From a virus: 22,390 bases of DNA. The stretch spans positions 1-22,390 of IMG/VR virus record IMGVR_UViG_3300025168_000745. One strand, given 5' to 3'. This document shows positions 20,042-22,390 of this stretch, in pieces; position 1 is the stretch's first letter, and every line of letters starts with the position of its first letter. The translations under genes were made by a program, and so were the position numbers. The notes under the pieces are model-generated. The model made no database searches, had not been told where the DNA came from, and saw only the letters and a program-made list of their open reading frames with translations.

Positions 20042-20770
20042 ATGGCTACGATTACAAATAAAACAAGTGGATTAGAGATAGTTTTTGCAGGTGCAACAAC
20101 ATATATTAAGCATGGAAATGTTAAGTTATTAAAAAGAGGTGTTAACCTTAATATATATGATGATTCAGATGGTGATGGTAATCAAAGAGGGCAGGTTTTT
20201 ATGACTATTGCCTATAGTGAGGTTACAAGTCCTGCTACTGCTAATATAGATGCACTTTATGATACTGTTAGAGGTTATATAGATGTTTCTTCAGGTGGTG
20301 GAGGTACAGATGCTGATGCAGTTCATGTTAATGTAGCAAATGAGATAACTGCAATAACTGAAAAAACAACAGTAGATAATATTGATGAATTTATTATAGA
20401 AGATAGTGGAGCTTTATTTGTAAAGAAAAGCATTAAAAGAGCTAACATAGTTAAGCCTATTAATAATAATACTACAACTGCAACTACATTAACACCTAAT
20501 GTAGATTTAAATGATCAGGAAACAGTAACAGATTTAGCTAGTGCAATGACAATAGCAGAACCTACTGGAACTGTTTCTAGTGGTATGAAGTTGATGTTAA
20601 GAATAGCAGACGATGGAACAGGTAGAGCTTTAACATGGAATGGTATATTTAGAGCAGTAGGAGTAACACTACCAACTACAACAACAGCTAATAAAATTTT
20701 ATATGTTGGATGTATTTATAGTGAGCAAGGTTCTAAATGGGATGTAGTAGCAATTAAAGAAGAAGTTTAA
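20042..20770 (+). CDS. Virion structural/tail fibre-type protein
   Basis: This is a 242-aa protein. Residues 1-80 repeat the domain encoded by the preceding gene; a Gly-rich hinge follows (SSGGGGTDAD). The C-terminal 100 residues (NTTTATTLTPNVDLNDQETV, then ALTWNGIFRAVGVTLPTTTT, ANKILYVGCIYSEQGSKWDV) match a beta-rich domain widespread at the ends of phage tail-fibre and baseplate proteins. It is probably on the virion surface and possibly involved in receptor contact. Five bases separate it from the upstream paralogue. There is no signal peptide or catalytic motif. The family call for the C-terminal domain is from memory of its pattern. Confidence 0.7.
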   Translation: MATITNKTSGLEIVFAGATTYIKHGNVKLLKRGVNLNIYDDSDGDGNQRGQVFMTIAYSEVTSPATANIDALYDTVRGYIDVSSGGGGTDADAVHVNVANEITAITEKTTVDNIDEFIIEDSGALFVKKSIKRANIVKPINNNTTTATTLTPNVDLNDQETVTDLASAMTIAEPTGTVSSGMKLMLRIADDGTGRALTWNGIFRAVGVTLPTTTTANKILYVGCIYSEQGSKWDVVAIKEEV

Positions 20771-20779
20771 AACAATAAT

Positions 20780-21166
20780 ATGAGCGATTTAACAAAATTT
20801 GTTAATCTAACTTCTAAATGGTCTGAAGATAGAAACTTAATTAAAGGAAGTACAGCAAAAGATCAAACTTTAAAACTTATTCAAGAAGTTGGTGAGTTAT
20901 CGGATAGTATTTGCAAAGGTAAAAACCCTGTAGATGATATAGGAGATTGCTTAGTAGTTTTAAATAATTTGGCTTTACAACATGGCTTAACTTTATCTGA
21001 ATGCTTAGAACATTCTTATAATGATATTAAGGATAGAAAAGGAATTATGAAAGATGGCATTTTTATAAAAGAAGCAGATTTATCTTTAGAAAATATGTTA
21101 GAATCTAGTTTAGAACAAATGCTAGAATCTAGTTGTAATTTTAAAAAAAATACTAAAACATTATGA
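20780..21166 (+). CDS. MazG-like nucleotide pyrophosphohydrolase (2)
   Basis: The 128-aa protein has QEVGELSDSI (35-44) as the first metal-binding helix and DDIGDCLVVLNNLALQHGL (52-70) as the second: the full MazG-like site. It is clearly different from the enzyme at 3745, and its C-terminal 40 residues are a unique extension with a short repeat (MLESSLEQMLESS). It should hydrolyse an NTP-type substrate; the target is unknown. It lies inside the virion-gene region and overlaps the next gene by four bases (ATGA), an unusual place for a nucleotide enzyme. Confidence 0.8.
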   Translation: MSDLTKFVNLTSKWSEDRNLIKGSTAKDQTLKLIQEVGELSDSICKGKNPVDDIGDCLVVLNNLALQHGLTLSECLEHSYNDIKDRKGIMKDGIFIKEADLSLENMLESSLEQMLESSCNFKKNTKTL

Positions 21167-21444
21167 TAACAATAATTAGTAAAATAGAATTAGAGGGAAC
21201 TGATAATTTAAAATATTCAGATGTTGGATATACTACAGATGTTTCAGTAATTAATGAAATAAATGAACAGTATGATTTTACTTTAGGAGCTTTTTTAGGA
21301 GAAAATAGAACTAAATTAGAAATAGGTGAAGTTAGTATAAGTAATTTTTTCGCTAATACTTCTTATGTTAATGAGGCTAGAACACAAGTAGAAAATACTG
21401 ATACTTTAGCATTAGTTGAAATAAATGATATAAACGAATTATAA
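21163..21444 (+). CDS. Hypothetical small acidic protein
   Basis: The 93-aa soluble acidic protein starts within the stop of the MazG gene (ATGA). It has mixed strands and turns (ISKIELEGTDNLKYSDVGYT, FTLGAFLGENRTKLEIG) and ends in ALVEINDINEL. It contains no recognised domain; the beta-rich composition and its neighbours suggest a minor structural or chaperone role. Confidence 0.6.
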   Translation: MITIISKIELEGTDNLKYSDVGYTTDVSVINEINEQYDFTLGAFLGENRTKLEIGEVSISNFFANTSYVNEARTQVENTDTLALVEINDINEL

Positions 21445-21445
21445 A

Positions 21446-22111
21446 ATGGCAGTACCAACTAAAGGAAATGCTACAAGTGCTAATCCAACTCCTGGAGCAA
21501 ATTTTAAAACACAAAACCACACCCAAAATACGGGTAATGATGGTTTAATTATTGCTCAATTTACTATGAGTAATTCTAGAACTTATTCAAGTTGTACTTA
21601 TGGTGGTGTTGCTATGACTCAATTATACCAAATTAATAGAAGTGGTTTATCTCAAAGAATGGCTTTTTTCTATTTAGAGAATCCACCAACGGGAAACAAT
21701 CAATTAAGAGTTAATTTTAATAACTCACAATGGAATCCAATTAGTATGCATATTAGAAGCTTTACTAATTCAGGTGGTATAGGTGCATCTACTAGAGTAG
21801 GAGGACAATCTACACCAAACAATGGTAGCTTAACAGTAGAAGATGATTCTTTAATAATGATTACTTCATCTTCTATAAATGCTATATCAACTCAACAAAT
21901 ACCAACAGGAACAAATAGAACTTTTACAAGTCATAATACTAATAGACAAGTAGCAACAGGTGCAATTAGTGCAGATGTTGGTCATAGTGCTGGTAGTATT
22001 CCTTTACAATCTACATCAACATTTGGAAGTATAACTTTAGATAGAACAGAAATAAAAGGTTTATCTTCTTCTGTTGATACTTCAGGTGGTGATTTCTTTG
22101 CAATGATGTAA
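21446..22111 (+). CDS. Beta-rich virion surface protein
   Basis: The 221-aa protein is rich in Ser, Thr, Asn and Gly and has almost no Lys, typical of beta-sandwich surface proteins. TYGGVAMTQLYQI (about 52-64), MAFFYLENPPTGNNQLRVNF (72-91), then a long TSSS/STS-rich half. The YGGVAMT...PPTG pattern is shared by a domain I know from phage tail and host adhesin proteins. It is likely on the virion, perhaps on the tail or as a decoration. It starts one base after the preceding stop. A terminator follows. No catalytic residues are evident. Confidence 0.65.
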   Translation: MAVPTKGNATSANPTPGANFKTQNHTQNTGNDGLIIAQFTMSNSRTYSSCTYGGVAMTQLYQINRSGLSQRMAFFYLENPPTGNNQLRVNFNNSQWNPISMHIRSFTNSGGIGASTRVGGQSTPNNGSLTVEDDSLIMITSSSINAISTQQIPTGTNRTFTSHNTNRQVATGAISADVGHSAGSIPLQSTSTFGSITLDRTEIKGLSSSVDTSGGDFFAMM

Positions 22112-22136
22112 TAAATACATAAAAATGATTAATTAA

Positions 22137-22164
22137 AGAGGGCTTAAAAGCCTTCTTTTTTTAT
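22137..22164 (+). terminator. Rho-independent terminator after the surface-protein gene
   Basis: AGAGGGCTT (22137-22145) pairs with AAGCCTTCT (22148-22156), one G-T pair and a minimal loop, followed by at least eight T. Promoter module copy 6 begins three bases later. Confidence 0.8.
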
Positions 22165-22166
22165 TA

Positions 22167-22211
22167 TTTAGAATCGTTCTAAATAGCATTTTTTTTTGTA
22201 TATTTAAAAAC
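22167..22211 (+). promoter_or_regulatory. Promoter module copy 6, with a perfect operator palindrome
   Basis: TTTAGAA-TCG-TTCTAAA (22167-22183) is a perfect 7-3-7 inverted repeat, the best of the three copies. It runs into AATAGC, a T-run (22189-22197) and the -7-like TATATTTA (22199-22206); ATG follows at 22212. The operator centre is 24 bp from the -7 element, against 55 bp in copies 2 and 4, a difference of 31 bp or three helical turns. Confidence 0.65.
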
Positions 22212-22390
22212 ATGGCAGATTACAGTGATATAATAGATGAACTTAAAGCAGTTTCAGATGCTTTTACGTCTATTAATTATTTTAAATATAATAAAGTTAG
22301 TGATATTAATGGTAGCTTACAGGATAAAGCATATCCTTTAATACTTGTTAAAAGTTCACCAAATACAAGTAGAGGAAATGTTAATAATTT
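22212..22390 (+). CDS. Virion protein, partial (tail terminator/head-tail-like)
   Basis: The gene opens at the ATG 22212 after promoter copy 6 and runs off the window. The first 59 residues read MADYSDIIDELKAVSDAFTS, then INYFKYNKVSDINGSLQDKA, YPLILVKSSPNTS. The pattern (N-terminal helix, INxFxYxxxSDI, xYPxxxVxP) resembles tail terminator or head-tail joining proteins of Bacteroidetes phages, so more virion assembly genes are expected to the right. The call rests on pattern memory only. Confidence 0.45.
   Translation, partial: MADYSDIIDELKAVSDAFTSINYFKYNKVSDINGSLQDKAYPLILVKSSPNTSRGNVNN

Noticed and set aside
1-22390. Several open frames on the minus strand (e.g. 177-386, 1663-1854, 5606-5902, 8969-9226, 12949-13143, 14982-15182)
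   Set aside because: They lie inside well-supported + strand genes, have no recognisable domains, promoters or leaders, and have the hydrophobic Phe/Leu/Ser-rich composition expected from reading A-rich coding DNA backwards.
1-22390. tRNA, rRNA, riboswitch or transposase
   Set aside because: No cloverleaf-like arm sets, rRNA segments, transposase motifs or terminal inverted repeats with target duplications were found by eye. A tRNA scan would be needed for certainty.

Overview
This window is a compact, very AT-rich stretch of a tailed-phage genome (or an intact prophage) from the Bacteroidetes, most likely a flavobacterial host. Every supported gene lies on the + strand. Four things point to this host group. 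Starts lack Shine-Dalgarno sequences and are instead preceded by A-rich leaders such as CACTAAAACAAAAC. Promoters fit the Bacteroidetes -7 element TAnnTTTG. DUF3127- and DUF4494-like genes, typical of Bacteroidetes phages and mobile elements, are present. Codon use is uniformly A/T-ending. No integrase, tRNA, rRNA, IS element or CRISPR array was seen.

Layout. (1) 1-453: end of a lysis module, with the C-terminus of an M15-type peptidase endolysin followed by a small holin-like membrane protein and a terminator. (2) 521-4291: a first strongly promoted operon with a very acidic small protein, two small proteins (one HTH-like), a 726-aa SNF2 helicase-DNA methyltransferase fusion, a MazG-like pyrophosphohydrolase and an unknown protein. 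(3) 4296-6401: a recombination operon with an ERF annealase, a YqaJ/lambda-type exonuclease, a DUF3127 SSB-like protein ending in DLPF, and a DUF4494 protein, closed by a terminator. (4) 6476-8391: a WYL_2-like protein and a run of small accessory proteins. (5) 8396-11114: a candidate origin with AACGTT iterons and an AT-rich tract, then an HTH protein, a replication initiator/loader, and a RecA/DnaB-fold ATPase that also ends in an acidic DDLPF tail. (6) 11119-13625: an HNH homing endonuclease, several very small genes (zinc ribbon, membrane peptides, coiled coils) and a compact C5-cytosine methyltransferase. (7) 13743-16050: the packaging module, with a Vsr-like nuclease, small terminase and large terminase. 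(8) 16069 to the end: a metallophosphoesterase, a gene with a probable -1 frameshift (tail-chaperone-like), a glycosyltransferase, a coiled-coil protein, duplicated structural domains, a second MazG-like protein, a beta-rich surface protein and the start of a further virion gene.

How it works together. A repeated regulatory module (operator-like palindrome, 12-bp box, T-tract, TATMTTTR -7 element, A-rich leader) starts at least six transcription units. The distance between the box and the -7 element changes in near 10-bp steps, so the box always keeps the same face of the helix. This suggests one regulator or RNA polymerase programme switches on several phage operons. Recombination and replication proteins appear tied together by SSB-type C-terminal tails. 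Two methyltransferases and two MazG-like enzymes suggest investment in evading host defence and managing nucleotides. Virion assembly lies downstream of the terminase, and portal and capsid genes are expected beyond the right edge or are unrecognised here. All function calls rest on reading motifs by eye; no database search was run.
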